Shown here one piece after another: positions 35,846 to 45,759 of a DNA stretch of 64,000 nucleotides. The position numbers were made by a program, and so were the translations under genes. Source of the DNA: Rhodoferax potami (lineage in GTDB: Bacteria > Pseudomonadota > Gammaproteobacteria > Burkholderiales > Burkholderiaceae_C); NCBI RefSeq assembly GCF_032193805.1, contig NZ_JAVBIK010000001.1, positions 2,439,001-2,503,000 on the forward strand. The letters run 5' to 3'. Within the stretch, counting starts at the first letter, position 1; each line of letters starts with the position of its first letter. The notes under the pieces were generated by a model. The model was not told where the DNA came from. It saw nothing but the letters and a program-made list of their open reading frames with translations, and ran no database searches.

Positions 35846-36784
35846 GTGAACGCGAAGTCCGGGAAAGATAGCAAGGCCAAAGAAGCCCCTGCCAAAGTCA
35901 AGCCAGCTGCCGTCAAGGCCGCTGCAAAATCCGCTGCCAAGCCAACTGCGAAAGTCGTTGCCAAAGCACCTGTCGCTACACCACCGAGCAGCAAAGCCGC
36001 TGTCAAAACCACGGTTCCTGCCCCTGTGAAAACAACTACCAAGACTGCTGACAAAGCGCCTGTGAAATCCGCCGCCAAAACAGCTGCTGCAACGCCTGCA
36101 AAAACCAAGCCTGCCGCCGAAAAAGCGGTTGTCAAGCCGGTGGCCGTTGCCGCGCCGGTGGTTGCTCCGGCTCCCACAGTGCCTGCCAAAGCAGGCCGCC
36201 CGTCTTCGCGACTGGCCCAGCTCACGGTGCCCTCTATGGCGCAGTCAGTCGCCTCAACGGCTGCCAAAGCCAGTTATAACCATTCCATGTCTTCCCCTGT
36301 TATTGCTCCCGTAATTCCTGCTATCGTGAAAAAAGACGCGAAACTTGCCAATAATTGGAAAAACAAAACGGTGACCGAAATGACGGATGCTGAACTGTTG
36401 GCGATGCCCGACTCCGAATACATGAACGAGATGCAGCTCGCATATTTCCGCCTGAAGCTCACCGAGCTCAAGCGCGGAATTCTTGCGAGCGCCGGAGAGA
36501 CTACTGAACATTTGCGTGAAGACACCTCGGTGGTGCCCGATCCTGCAGATCGTGCAACCATTGAAGAAGAGCACGCTTTGGAGCTGCGCACCCGCGACCG
36601 CGAACGCAAGTTGCTGAAGAAGATTGAGCAGTCCATCGGGCGTATCGATTCCGGCGACTATGGCTATTGCGATGAAACCGGTGAGCCAATCGGTGTCGGT
36701 CGTTTGCTCGCCCGCCCAACGGCGACGCTCTCTTTGGAAGCGCAGCAACGCCGCGAGCTGAAGCAGAAAATGTTCGGGGATTAA
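35846..36784 (+). CDS. dksA: RNA polymerase-binding factor DksA with long Lys/Ala/Pro tail
   Basis: DksA binds the RNA polymerase secondary channel and, with ppGpp, adjusts rRNA and amino acid gene transcription. The core is residues about 175-312: the coiled coil (AYFRLKLTELKRGIL, then DPADRATIEEEHALELRTRDRERKLLKKI) with the DPADRA tip, and the globular part YGYCDETGEPIG with ARPTATLSLEA, where only one of four zinc cysteines remains, as in many betaproteobacterial DksA proteins. The first about 174 residues are rich in Lys, Ala and Pro (PAKVKPAAVKAAAK-type repeats), like a histone H1 tail. GTG at 35846 follows AGGAG by 7 bases, hence this start. Confidence 0.9.
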   Translation: MNAKSGKDSKAKEAPAKVKPAAVKAAAKSAAKPTAKVVAKAPVATPPSSKAAVKTTVPAPVKTTTKTADKAPVKSAAKTAAATPAKTKPAAEKAVVKPVAVAAPVVAPAPTVPAKAGRPSSRLAQLTVPSMAQSVASTAAKASYNHSMSSPVIAPVIPAIVKKDAKLANNWKNKTVTEMTDAELLAMPDSEYMNEMQLAYFRLKLTELKRGILASAGETTEHLREDTSVVPDPADRATIEEEHALELRTRDRERKLLKKIEQSIGRIDSGDYGYCDETGEPIGVGRLLARPTATLSLEAQQRRELKQKMFGD

Positions 36785-36816
36785 TTCCCGTTTAACGCAG
36801 GCTACCTACCGCTGAT

Positions 36817-38598
36817 ATGGCAACCAAAGACGAACGTCCCGGCCTACTTTCCAAAGTGGCGATGTTCGTCCGCAATCCGACCAAAGACTGGTCGGATATC
36901 TCTCGCACCGAGACGGAGCCGGATAGTGCTTACGACAAGCAGGCTCTCAAGGCCATGATTGAGCGCAAGCGACAAAACGACTTTGTCCGCAAGCGTGAAT
37001 TCGACCAGCTCCGCAAACTGCGCAATAGAGACCCCTCTGCGGTCGCAAATCTTGCACGCCCTTCGTTTTTCCAGAGCAGTATTCCCACCGACCCCGACGG
37101 TCGTGCGGTGACCCTGAAGAAAATCGACGAAATCGAAGCGCAGATGTCCAAGCAGTGGTGGAAAGGCAAGCAAGACGCTGCTGCCGCTGCGAATGCGGGG
37201 AGTGAACAGCGCCTGTCCGCAGTTCCTCCTGCCAGTGACACACAACAGTCTTTGTCGGCGAGTGGAGCCTCCGCTGGTACCGGGTATGGGGGGGGCGCCG
37301 CTGCATCTACATTGCCCATCATGCGCGGAGCACCGGATCAGCCGGGAGCAAGCGCACCGCAAACGGAATATGCGGCTACGCAAATGGGCCAGCCGACTGA
37401 GCCAATGTTTGCTCCACCGGCGTCTAAGGCGCCTGGGAGCAAGCCTTCATTCGCCCGAGCCACAGAGTCCTCTGATCTCTCGTTCACGACTTCCAAGCTG
37501 CTGGCTTTGGAAGTTTCCGACGCGGCTGCTGATCCTGAACTGGAGGAAGCCGCCATCCGCTTTGCCAATGGCGACGATCACGGGGCGGAAAGTAGCCTGA
37601 TCAGCGCGTTGCGACGCGGTGTGGCGGATGCCTCGACGGCGTTTAACTGGGCAGCTGCCCTGATGGACCTCTACCGAGCCACTCAAAATCGTGAACGTTT
37701 TGATTGGGCTATCGTAGAGTTTGCGCACCTGTGGGACGAGCGGGTGCCTCGTTGGGATGTTGTTCAGCTCAACACGGCGTTCGGTGCGGAAACGACCTTG
37801 GCGGCGCCCTTTGTGCCAGAGCCAGTGGCTGGAGAGTACGTCGAAGCGGATCCGATGTGGTCCTGCCCTCAGTTTTTGGACGTCCAAGGAATGGAGGCTT
37901 TGCGCCTCGTGCTGTCGACTCAGCCTATGCCATGGACTTTGGACTGGACTGCGCTTGAGCGTATCGATGCCCCTGCGATGCCTTTGCTTTCTGGATTGTT
38001 TGCCAGTTTGTGCGACGAGCCCGTCTCGTTGCGGTTCGCTGGTGCATCGCAATTGTTGACGGCGCTGCAATTCTTGACGCCTTCCGCCAATCGCAGTGTT
38101 GATTCTGCGTGGTGGATTGTTCGTTTAAACGTTTTACGAGCTTTGCAGTGTCTTGACGATTTTGAGCTGGTGGCGTTGGACTACTGCATCACCTATGAGG
38201 TTTCTCCCCCTGCATGGGCCCCGGCGCGCTGTGACTATTCAGCCGTTCATTTCCGCTCTGCTCATGCAGTTTCCGCTGATTTCGTTTCGACTTCGCCGAT
38301 GGGTGTGGGCTCGGTCACCCTGACCAGTCAAGAGCTGCGCGGGGTCGTGGCCGGCGATACAACGGCACTATTGGCGGGGCTGGACAGCGCACGCGACCAG
38401 TCCAACAACATTGTGATTTCTTGTCGATTTTTGGTCCGGGTCGACTTCTCTGCGGCAGGAACGATCTTGAACTGGGTCGTTTCGCGTCAGGCGGAGGGCT
38501 GTATGGTGCAGTTTCAAGATGTGCATCGTTTGGTTGCCGCTTTTTTCAATGTGATTGGCATCAGCGAACACGCACGCGTTGTGCCACGCGACCTTTAA
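36817..38598 (+). CDS. Protein with two STAS-like domains, function unknown
   Basis: A 593-residue cytoplasmic protein without signal or membrane segments. Residues 1-about 125 are charged and helical ([31 protein letters not shown]), about 130-220 are a low-complexity Gly/Ala/Ser/Pro linker, and the rest is folded. Two stretches look like STAS or MlaB-like domains: about 365-420 ([23 protein letters not shown]) and about 500-590 ([22 protein letters not shown], then [14 protein letters not shown]). It lies between dksA and hslV in the same direction. The STAS call rests on pattern resemblance only. Confidence 0.6.
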   Translation: MATKDERPGLLSKVAMFVRNPTKDWSDISRTETEPDSAYDKQALKAMIERKRQNDFVRKREFDQLRKLRNRDPSAVANLARPSFFQSSIPTDPDGRAVTLKKIDEIEAQMSKQWWKGKQDAAAAANAGSEQRLSAVPPASDTQQSLSASGASAGTGYGGGAAASTLPIMRGAPDQPGASAPQTEYAATQMGQPTEPMFAPPASKAPGSKPSFARATESSDLSFTTSKLLALEVSDAAADPELEEAAIRFANGDDHGAESSLISALRRGVADASTAFNWAAALMDLYRATQNRERFDWAIVEFAHLWDERVPRWDVVQLNTAFGAETTLAAPFVPEPVAGEYVEADPMWSCPQFLDVQGMEALRLVLSTQPMPWTLDWTALERIDAPAMPLLSGLFASLCDEPVSLRFAGASQLLTALQFLTPSANRSVDSAWWIVRLNVLRALQCLDDFELVALDYCITYEVSPPAWAPARCDYSAVHFRSAHAVSADFVSTSPMGVGSVTLTSQELRGVVAGDTTALLAGLDSARDQSNNIVISCRFLVRVDFSAAGTILNWVVSRQAEGCMVQFQDVHRLVAAFFNVIGISEHARVVPRDL

Positions 38599-38630
38599 AT
38601 TTTGTTTCGCGCGGGGAAGGTATTTCTCCG

Positions 38631-38658
38631 CTTGCAAACTTTTGCTTCACCCCCAACT
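38631..38658 (+). promoter_or_regulatory. Possible heat-shock promoter of hslVU
   Basis: CTTGCA (38631-38636), 14 bases, CCCCAACT (38651-38658) resembles the sigma-32 pattern. Transcription would start almost at the hslV ATG (38667), which has no Shine-Dalgarno site before it. Confidence 0.35.
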
Positions 38659-38666
38659 CCCCCTCT

Positions 38667-39212
38667 ATGGAACAATTTCACGGAACGACCATCATCAGTG
38701 TGCGGCGCAAAACTGCTGCGGGTGTTCAGGTCGCGATCGGCGGTGACGGACAAGTCACTTTGGGCAACATCGTGGTTAAGGGCTCTGCCCGGAAAGTACG
38801 CAAGCTCTATCACGGCAAAGTGCTGGCTGGCTTTGCAGGTGCTACGGCGGATGCCTTCACTTTGTTTGAGCGTTTTGAAGCCAAGCTTGAAAAACACCAA
38901 GGTCATTTGGTGCGGGCGGCGATTGAGTTGACCAAGGATTGGCGCACTGATCGCGTATTGCGCAAGCTGGAGGCGATGTTGGCAGTGGCGGACAAAGATG
39001 CGTCGTTGATCATTACAGGAAACGGGGATGTGCTCGAGCCCGAAAACGGGATCGTCACCATCGGATCCGGTGGTGCATATGCCCAAGCCGCTGCGGTTGC
39101 CTTGCTCAATCACTCAGATCTCCCGGCCGCGGATATTGTGAAGCGCTCACTCGAAATTGCAGGTGAGCTGTGCATCTACACCAATATGCACCACACCATC
39201 GAAACCCTGTAA
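38667..39212 (+). CDS. hslV: ATP-dependent protease peptidase subunit HslV
   Basis: A threonine protease of 181 residues that forms a double hexamer capped by HslU. The sequence [15 protein letters not shown] places the catalytic Thr at residue 7 or 8, exposed by processing; GGDGQVTLG, the Lys of [13 protein letters not shown] and [11 protein letters not shown] are conserved. The upstream CCCCAACTCCCCCTCT has no ribosome site, so translation may be leaderless or coupled. hslU follows 24 bases later. Confidence 0.95.
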   Translation: MEQFHGTTIISVRRKTAAGVQVAIGGDGQVTLGNIVVKGSARKVRKLYHGKVLAGFAGATADAFTLFERFEAKLEKHQGHLVRAAIELTKDWRTDRVLRKLEAMLAVADKDASLIITGNGDVLEPENGIVTIGSGGAYAQAAAVALLNHSDLPAADIVKRSLEIAGELCIYTNMHHTIETL

Positions 39213-39236
39213 CTCCTGCTTTTCCCGAAGTTTTTT

Positions 39237-40571
39237 ATGCAGACGCTCACTCCCCGCGGCATCGTTGCCGAGTTAGATAAACACATTGTTGGCCAAGCGC
39301 AGGCGAAACGTGCGGTTGCGATCGCCTTGCGCAATCGTTGGCGCCGGCAGATGGTCGAGGGCGATTTGCGTCATGAAATTACGCCCAAGAATATTCTGAT
39401 GATCGGCCCTACTGGCGTCGGTAAAACGGAGATTGCGCGACGCCTGGCAAAGCTGGCCGATGCACCGTTCATCAAGGTCGAGGCGACCAAGTTCACCGAG
39501 GTTGGTTATGTGGGCAAAGACGTGGATGCCATCATTCGCGATCTGGCAGAAATTGCCGTAAAGCAGGTTCGGGAGCAAGAGAAGCGCAAAGTTGCCCGCC
39601 GGGCTGAAGACGCTGCCGAAGAGCGGATTTTGGATATCCTGGTGCCACCTCCGCGGTTCGATGCCAGCGCCACTTCAACAGCCGACGCCCCCGAGAGCTC
39701 CACGCGCCAAGCGTTTCGCAAGAAGCTGCGCGAGGGACAGCTCGATGATCGTGAGATCGAGTTAGACCTCGCCATGCAAGCGCCGAGCTTGGAAGTCATG
39801 GGGCCTGCGGGCATGGAGGAGATGACCGAACAGCTTCGCGGGCTCTTTGGTCAAATGGGCCAAGGCAAGAAGCAAATCCGCAAATTGCGGATTGCAGAGG
39901 CCGCCAAACTGCTGGCCGAGGAAGAGGCTGCCAAGCTGGTCAACGAAGACCACATCAAAACCCAGGCGATCCAAACCCTGGAGCAAAACGGCATTGTTTT
40001 TATTGATGAAATTGACAAGGTGACCTCCCGTGGTGAGGGCAATGGGGGCGAGGTTTCCAGGCAAGGTGTTCAGCGTGATCTGCTCCCCTTGGTCGAAGGA
40101 ACCACGGTCACTACCAAGTACGGCATGGTGAAGACGGACCATATTTTGTTCGTCGCATCGGGCGCCTTCCATTTGAGCAAGCCGAGCGATCTGATTCCTG
40201 AATTGCAAGGACGCTTCCCGATCCGCGTGGAATTGCAGTCTTTGTCGGTTCAAGATTTTGAAGCGATCTTGACCCAAACCCATGCATCTTTGATCAAGCA
40301 ATACCAAGCTTTGCTGGCCACTGAGTCTGTATCGCTGGAGTTCACAGCGGATGGCATTACCCGGCTTGCGCAAATCGCGTTCGATGTGAACGAGCGAACC
40401 GAAAACATCGGTGCTCGCCGCTTGGCGACGGTGATGGAGCGTTTGCTGGATGATGTGAGTTTCGATGCGGGAGACCTGGGTGGCCAAACCATCCAGATCG
40501 ATGCACGCTACGTGGATGAGCGTCTCGGGGCGCTGAGTCAGGACGAAGACTTGTCCCGATTTATTCTGTGA
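39237..40571 (+). CDS. hslU: ATP-dependent protease ATPase subunit HslU
   Basis: The AAA+ unfoldase (444 residues) of the HslVU protease. Walker A is GPTGVGKTE near residue 60, Walker B is [11 protein letters not shown], the pore motif is EVGYVGKDV, and the intermediate domain spans about 110-240. The C terminus ([11 protein letters not shown]) is the segment that docks into HslV. It starts 24 bases after hslV. Confidence 0.97.
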   Translation: MQTLTPRGIVAELDKHIVGQAQAKRAVAIALRNRWRRQMVEGDLRHEITPKNILMIGPTGVGKTEIARRLAKLADAPFIKVEATKFTEVGYVGKDVDAIIRDLAEIAVKQVREQEKRKVARRAEDAAEERILDILVPPPRFDASATSTADAPESSTRQAFRKKLREGQLDDREIELDLAMQAPSLEVMGPAGMEEMTEQLRGLFGQMGQGKKQIRKLRIAEAAKLLAEEEAAKLVNEDHIKTQAIQTLEQNGIVFIDEIDKVTSRGEGNGGEVSRQGVQRDLLPLVEGTTVTTKYGMVKTDHILFVASGAFHLSKPSDLIPELQGRFPIRVELQSLSVQDFEAILTQTHASLIKQYQALLATESVSLEFTADGITRLAQIAFDVNERTENIGARRLATVMERLLDDVSFDAGDLGGQTIQIDARYVDERLGALSQDEDLSRFIL

Positions 40572-40739
40572 TTTGTGAAAAAGCGGATAAACGGTAGTCC
40601 CTTCAAGCATCACTTTCAGAGCATCTGCTAAGTGCTTAATTTAGAACGGTTTTTAAGGCGTCGCCGCCTTTAGAAACGCTTCTAAGTCCTTGATTTCATT
40701 GGAAAAAATTCGCGCAAGGCATCTTGCGATGAGGCCGTT
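40572..40739. other. Intergenic stretch between hslU and mraZ
   Basis: AT-richer than the genes around it. A short hairpin AAGGCG-TCGC-CGCCTT (40655-40670) could be a weak terminator, but no T run follows. Confidence 0.4.
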
Positions 40740-40748
40740 TGCTGATAC
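40740..40748 (+). promoter_or_regulatory. Possible extended -10 promoter of the division cluster
   Basis: TG-C-TGATAC fits an extended -10 box. It ends exactly where the row of AGTG repeats begins, so MraZ bound there would block transcription. No clear -35 box is seen. Confidence 0.4.
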
Positions 40749-40783
40749 AGTGCAAAAAAGTGCAATTTAGTGGTGAAAAGTGC
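40749..40783 (+). promoter_or_regulatory. Putative MraZ operator: four AGTG(C/G) boxes at 10-base steps
   Basis: AGTGC, AGTGC, AGTGG and AGTGC start at 40749, 40759, 40769 and 40779, exactly one helix turn apart, about 50-80 bases before the mraZ start. MraZ is known to bind tandem GTG-containing boxes with 10-base spacing ahead of its own gene. Confidence 0.75.
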
Positions 40784-40830
40784 CATGAAATTGCTGTTTG
40801 AGTGCTGTCACAGTACAAAGGTGGTTTTAC

Positions 40831-41259
40831 GTGTTCCAAGGGGCTTCGTCTCTCAGTCTTGATGCCAAGGGTCGCCTGTCGGTGCCGACACGGCATCGTG
40901 ACGTCTTGAGTGCGACGGCTGCCGGACAACTCACGATCACCAAGCACCCCCACGGTTGCCTGATGGTTTTCCCGCGTCCGGAGTGGGAAAAGTTCAGGGA
41001 GCGTATCGCTGCATTGCCGATGTCGGCGCAGTGGTGGAAACGGATTTTTTTGGGCAATGCCATGGATGTCGAGATGGATGGCACCGGCCGCGTGCTGATC
41101 TCGCCAGAACTCCGGGAGTCCGCAGGTATTGCCAAAGACACCATGCTGCTTGGCATGGGCAATCATTTTGAGTTGTGGGACAAAGCGACCTACGACGAAC
41201 AAGAGGCCAAGGCGATGCAGGGTGACATGCCCGACGTCTTCAAGGACTTTTCTTTTTAA
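40831..41259 (+). CDS. mraZ: Transcriptional regulator MraZ
   Basis: First gene of the dcw cluster; a 142-residue AbrB-like DNA-binding protein that represses the cluster. The two SpoVT/AbrB halves are visible: [17 protein letters not shown] near residue 8 and [19 protein letters not shown] near residue 80. The start GTG at 40831 is preceded by AAGGTGG with 7 bases between; the TTG at 40798 is less likely. Its probable operator lies upstream. Confidence 0.95.
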   Translation: MFQGASSLSLDAKGRLSVPTRHRDVLSATAAGQLTITKHPHGCLMVFPRPEWEKFRERIAALPMSAQWWKRIFLGNAMDVEMDGTGRVLISPELRESAGIAKDTMLLGMGNHFELWDKATYDEQEAKAMQGDMPDVFKDFSF

Positions 41260-41268
41260 GGCCTGACG

Positions 41269-42204
41269 GTGGAAGCTCCCCGGATCCATACCACCGTGTT
41301 GTTGAACGAAGCGGTTGATGCCTTGTTCAGTGACGGCGGCACTCCATTTGCCGCAGCGGCCCAAGCCACCTATGTCGACGCCACGTTCGGTCGTGGTGGC
41401 CACTCCCGGCTCATTTTGTCGCGCCTGGGCGCTGATGGGCGCTTGATTGCGTTCGATCGCGACCCGGAGGCTGTGGCACAAGCAGCGCTGATCGACGATG
41501 CCCGCTTCTCTATCCGTCACGAAGGATTTTCCAATCTTGGAGTTCTGGCAGGCGGTAGCGTGGGCGGAATTCTGATGGATCTGGGGGTCAGCTCCCCCCA
41601 GATTGACAGCCCGGAGCGGGGCTTCAGCTTCCGCTTCGAAGGTCCTTTGGATATGCGCATGGACACCACGCGCGGAGAGAGTGTTGCCCAGTGGCTGGAG
41701 ACGGCCGAGATCAATCAAATCACGGAGGTGATACGTGAATACGGTGAAGAACGGTTTGCTGGGGCAATTGCAAAGGCGATTGTTGCTCGCCGACAGGAAC
41801 GGGGGGCAATTTCAACCACCTCCGAGCTGGCCCAACTCGTGGCTGACACGGTCAAAACCCGCGAGCCGGGCCAGAACCCTGCAACGCGCACATTTCAGGC
41901 TTTTCGGATTTTCATCAACGCCGAGCTTGAGGAGTTGCAACAAGCGCTAGAGGCCAGTCTCGAGGTGCTGGAGCCCGGTGGGCGGCTGGCGGTGATCAGC
42001 TTTCATTCGCTGGAAGACCGGATCGTCAAGCAATTCATTGCCAAACACTCGAAGGATGAATACGACCGGCGTGCCCCTTTTGCCGCACCCAAGGTCATGA
42101 AGCTCAAGGCGCTTGGGCGTATCAAGCCGTCGGCTGAGGAGGTCGCTGCAAATCCTCGCTCCCGCAGCGCCATTCTGCGTGTGGCGCAGAGGATGCCGGC
42201 ATGA
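41269..42204 (+). CDS. rsmH: 16S rRNA m4C1402 methyltransferase RsmH
   Basis: A 311-residue SAM-dependent methyltransferase. Conserved parts are [13 protein letters not shown] at the start, [15 protein letters not shown] (SAM loop), [21 protein letters not shown] and the C-terminal [15 protein letters not shown]. The start is GTG at 41269, 9 bases after mraZ. The stop overlaps ftsL by 4 bases. Confidence 0.96.
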   Translation: MEAPRIHTTVLLNEAVDALFSDGGTPFAAAAQATYVDATFGRGGHSRLILSRLGADGRLIAFDRDPEAVAQAALIDDARFSIRHEGFSNLGVLAGGSVGGILMDLGVSSPQIDSPERGFSFRFEGPLDMRMDTTRGESVAQWLETAEINQITEVIREYGEERFAGAIAKAIVARRQERGAISTTSELAQLVADTVKTREPGQNPATRTFQAFRIFINAELEELQQALEASLEVLEPGGRLAVISFHSLEDRIVKQFIAKHSKDEYDRRAPFAAPKVMKLKALGRIKPSAEEVAANPRSRSAILRVAQRMPA

Positions 42205-42518
42205 TCCGCATCAATCTCGTGCTGCTGTTGGCGGTCGTGATCAGCGCCCTGTACCTGGTCGGCGTGCAATACGAGTCCCGCCGCCTGTTTACTGAGCTGG
42301 ACAAGGCGCGTGCTGATTCGCGTCGCCTTGAGACGGAGTTCGGGCGTTTGCAAGTGGCCAAGCGTGAGCAGGCCACTTCTGCGCGTGTGCAGCAGCTCGC
42401 GCGCGACAAGCTCCAGATGCGCCAGGTGACACCTGCCATCACCAGCTATGTGACCTACACCGCACCGGCGACCAAAGCCGCTGCCGAAGCCCCTGTGCCA
42501 ACGAAAGGTGCCGAGTGA
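42201..42518 (+). CDS. ftsL: Cell division protein FtsL
   Basis: A 105-residue bitopic protein that joins FtsB and FtsQ in the septal complex and regulates FtsWI. The membrane helix is [19 protein letters not shown] (residues 3-21), followed by a periplasmic coiled coil ([21 protein letters not shown] and on to about residue 75). A typical short betaproteobacterial form. It overlaps rsmH and ftsI by 4 bases each. Confidence 0.92.
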   Translation: MIRINLVLLLAVVISALYLVGVQYESRRLFTELDKARADSRRLETEFGRLQVAKREQATSARVQQLARDKLQMRQVTPAITSYVTYTAPATKAAAEAPVPTKGAE

Positions 42519-44260
42519 CACGCCGGGGCATCCAGTACACCTCCAGCCCCTTGCTGGCAAGCCGCACCCCTGTGTGGCGCAGCAAGTTTGTGGTGGGCGC
42601 CATTGCGTTGGGCTTTACCGGGTTGGTGGCCCGGGCGGCTTACATCCAGGTGTATGCCAATGATTTTTTTATCAAGCAAGGCGAAGTGCGCTTTGCCCGG
42701 ACGATCGATCTGCCCGCGGATCGCGGTCGCATTCTGGACCGCAATGGATTGATCCTGGGGTCCAGCGTACCCGCGCCCAGCATCTGGGCTATCCCTGAGG
42801 ATGTCGATCTCGAAAAAGGCCAGCTCTCGCAGCTGGCCAAGTTGTTGGATATGCCCGTGGCGGAGCTGTCCAAAAAACTGGCTGACGAAGACAAAACGTT
42901 TGTCTGGATCAAGCGGCAGGTCGATGCAGATATCGCCAAAAAAATAGCCGAGCTCAACATCAAGGGTATTTATCAGCGCAAAGAGTACAAGCGCCAGTAC
43001 CCGGAAGGCGAGGCTGCGGCCCACATCGTCGGCTTTACGAACGTGGAAGACAACGGTCAAGAGGGCGTTGAGCTGATGTTCAACAAAGAGCTGCTCGGTC
43101 GTGCCGGTATGCGCCATGTGATCAAGGACCGATTGGGCAGGGCAGTCGAGAATGTGGGCGAGGTTGTGCCGCCGGTGCCCGGGCGAGATTTGCAGCTCAG
43201 CATCGACAGCAAGGTGCAGTTTTTTGCGTACCAGAAGCTGCGGGATGCGGTGACCACCCACAAAGCCAAAGCCGGCAGCGTGGTGGTGTTGGACGCCATC
43301 ACTGGCGAGGTGCTGGCCTTGGCCAACTACCCCAGCTACACGCCCGACAAGCGCAAGAACCTGACCGGTGAACAGCTGCGTAACCGTGCTCTGACCGATA
43401 CCTTTGAGCCTGGCTCGGTCATGAAGCCCTTCACGGTGGGCTTGGCGCTCGAAACCGGGCGGGTGAAGCCGACCACGATGATCGACACGGCCCCCGGCAC
43501 TATCACGATCACGGGCGCGACGATCCGCGACTCTCATCCCCACGGGATGTTGACGGTAGAGCAGGTTCTGCAAGTTTCCAGCAACGTGGGAACGACCAAG
43601 CTGGCCATGCAAATGCCTGCGAGCGAAATGTGGCAAACCTTTTCGCAAGCCGGCTTTGGCCAGAAGCCCCAAGTCGAGTTTCCCGGTGTTGTGTCCGGTC
43701 GCTTGCGCCCTTACAAATCGTGGCGCCCCATTGAGCAAGCCACGGTCTCGTACGGCTACGGCATGTCTGCGTCCTTGTTTCAAATGGTGCGCTCTTACAC
43801 CGTCTTTTCACACGGCGGGCAAATCATCCCGGCCACCTTGCTGAAAACCACTACGCCTGCAGTAGGCGTACAGGTGTTTTCCGAACAAACAGCAGCCCGC
43901 GTCCGACACATGTTGAAAATGGCGGCCGGCCCCGGCGGGACTGCTCCCAAAGCCCAGACGATCGGCTACTCGGTGGGTGGCAAATCCGGTACTGCGTACA
44001 AGCAGATCGGCAAGGGCTATGGCTCTGACGGCAACCGCAAATACAGAAGCTGGTTCGTGGGCATGGCCCCGATTGAAGAGCCCCGGATCATTGTCGGCGT
44101 GATGCTGGATGAACCAAGCGCTGGCAAATACTACGGCGGTGAAGTGGCTGCGCCGGTGTTCAGTGAAACGGTGCAGCAAACGCTGCGCATGTTGGGCGTC
44201 CAGCCCGATATTGCCGTGCAGCCGCATATTCAGGCTTCGGCGGTCGAGGAGAGTTTCTGA
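42515..44260 (+). CDS. ftsI: Septal peptidoglycan transpeptidase FtsI (PBP3)
   Basis: A class B penicillin-binding protein of 581 residues with one N-terminal membrane helix (about residues 22-42). The pedestal domain begins at the RGRILDRNG region. The transpeptidase motifs are GSVMKPF (catalytic Ser), VSSNVG (SxN) and GGKSGTA (KSG/T). Works with FtsW at the septum. The start codon is GTG, overlapping ftsL by 4 bases; the stop overlaps murE by one base. Confidence 0.96.
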   Translation: MTRRGIQYTSSPLLASRTPVWRSKFVVGAIALGFTGLVARAAYIQVYANDFFIKQGEVRFARTIDLPADRGRILDRNGLILGSSVPAPSIWAIPEDVDLEKGQLSQLAKLLDMPVAELSKKLADEDKTFVWIKRQVDADIAKKIAELNIKGIYQRKEYKRQYPEGEAAAHIVGFTNVEDNGQEGVELMFNKELLGRAGMRHVIKDRLGRAVENVGEVVPPVPGRDLQLSIDSKVQFFAYQKLRDAVTTHKAKAGSVVVLDAITGEVLALANYPSYTPDKRKNLTGEQLRNRALTDTFEPGSVMKPFTVGLALETGRVKPTTMIDTAPGTITITGATIRDSHPHGMLTVEQVLQVSSNVGTTKLAMQMPASEMWQTFSQAGFGQKPQVEFPGVVSGRLRPYKSWRPIEQATVSYGYGMSASLFQMVRSYTVFSHGGQIIPATLLKTTTPAVGVQVFSEQTAARVRHMLKMAAGPGGTAPKAQTIGYSVGGKSGTAYKQIGKGYGSDGNRKYRSWFVGMAPIEEPRIIVGVMLDEPSAGKYYGGEVAAPVFSETVQQTLRMLGVQPDIAVQPHIQASAVEESF

Positions 44261-45759
44261 TGACCGCTTTCACCCATCCCGCCGCCGTGGTTGCCTGGTT
44301 GCGCGCACGTGGTGTGCAAGGGCTGACGACTGACAGCCGCACCCTCACTGCAACAGATGCCTTCATTGCCTGGCCCGGCGTGGCGACTGATCCCCGCCGC
44401 TTTGTGTCTGCGGCGCTGAAGCAGGGCGCATTGGCCTGCGTGGTCGACCAAGACGGAGCATATGGTTTTGGCTTTGATGCTGAAAAAGTGGCGCTATATG
44501 CCAACCTGAAAGCTGACTCCGGCCCGATCGCCGCCGAGTTTTATGGTGCGCCATCCCGCGAGTTGGCGCTGTTAGCAGTGACGGGTACCAATGGCAAAAC
44601 CAGCACTGCTTGGTGGCTGGCGCAAGCCTTAGGTCAAGTTCAAGGCGCACAAGCCAAGGCCTGTGGCGTGATCGGCACCTTGGGTGTCGGCCGCCCACCT
44701 GCGCTCACCGCTACCGGTTTCACTACGCCGGATCCAGTGCTGTTGCAAAAGACACTGCGCAGCTTTGTGGATCAAGGGCTCACGGCTTGTGCTATCGAGG
44801 CCTCCTCCATCGGCATTGAAGAAATGCGGATGACAGGCACTGTGATTCATACCGCCATCTTCACCAACTTCACCCAAGACCACTTGGATTACCACGGCAG
44901 CATGGCCGCCTACTGGGCAGCAAAGCGTTCGCTGTTTGCTTGGGAGGGCTTGCGTGCCGCGGTGATCAATGTGGATGACGACAAGGGCCTCGAGCTGGCT
45001 GCCGAGCTGGCAAGCTCGGGCTTGGACCTGTGGACCGTCGGTGTGAACCGGCCAGCCCGATTGCAGGCGCGCGATGTGTCCCACACCGCTAAAGGCCTCG
45101 CGTTTGATGTGGTGGAAGGCGCGCAAGTCATTCGCATGCAGTCGCACGTCATTGGCAGCTACAACGTGTCCAACTTGCTGGGCGTGCTGGCTACTTTGCG
45201 TGCGCAGGGCATTGCATTGCCGGAGGCGGTTGCCGCGTGCTCCACATTGCTGCCTGTTCCGGGTCGCATGGAGTGCGTGGGCGGGGATGCGGCGCCTTTG
45301 GTGGCCGTGGACTACGCCCACACCCCGGACGCTTTAGACCAGGCGCTGCGCGCCTTGCAGCCTGTGGCGCGCAGCCGCGGCGGGCGCTTGTGGTGTGTGT
45401 TTGGCTGCGGTGGCGACCGCGATGCCACCAAGCGCCCCTTGATGGGCGCGGTGGCCGCTGCGCTGTCGGACCGTGTCGTGGTGACGAGCGACAACCCCCG
45501 CAGCGAAAGGCCTGAGTCCATCGTGGCGCAAATTCTTTTGGGCATGGTGGAGTGCCCGCACGTGGACGTGCAAGTGGACCGCGGCGCAGCCATCGCCCAA
45601 GTGATTGCCGAGGCCGCCGCACAAGACGTGGTCCTGCTCGCCGGCAAAGGCCACGAAGAGACCCAAGAAGTGGCCGGCACCAAGACGCCGTTTTCCGACC
45701 TGGCGCACGCCAAAGCGGCGCTGTCACAGCGCCAGCCCACCCACGGAGTTGTTGCATGA
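44260..45759 (+). CDS. murE: UDP-MurNAc-tripeptide synthetase MurE
   Basis: Adds the third residue to the peptidoglycan precursor. The 499 residues include the ATP loop VTGTNGKTS, YTTPDP-like TGFTTPDPV and the specificity motif SDNPRSERP; the DNPR form selects meso-diaminopimelate, in line with dapF in this window. ATG overlaps the ftsI stop by one base (TGATG) and the stop overlaps murF by 4 bases. Confidence 0.96.
   Translation: MTAFTHPAAVVAWLRARGVQGLTTDSRTLTATDAFIAWPGVATDPRRFVSAALKQGALACVVDQDGAYGFGFDAEKVALYANLKADSGPIAAEFYGAPSRELALLAVTGTNGKTSTAWWLAQALGQVQGAQAKACGVIGTLGVGRPPALTATGFTTPDPVLLQKTLRSFVDQGLTACAIEASSIGIEEMRMTGTVIHTAIFTNFTQDHLDYHGSMAAYWAAKRSLFAWEGLRAAVINVDDDKGLELAAELASSGLDLWTVGVNRPARLQARDVSHTAKGLAFDVVEGAQVIRMQSHVIGSYNVSNLLGVLATLRAQGIALPEAVAACSTLLPVPGRMECVGGDAAPLVAVDYAHTPDALDQALRALQPVARSRGGRLWCVFGCGGDRDATKRPLMGAVAAALSDRVVVTSDNPRSERPESIVAQILLGMVECPHVDVQVDRGAAIAQVIAEAAAQDVVLLAGKGHEETQEVAGTKTPFSDLAHAKAALSQRQPTHGVVA

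Noticed and set aside
40655-40670. AAGGCG-TCGC-CGCCTT hairpin after hslU as a terminator
   Set aside because: Short stem and no T run; kept only as a note on the intergenic stretch.
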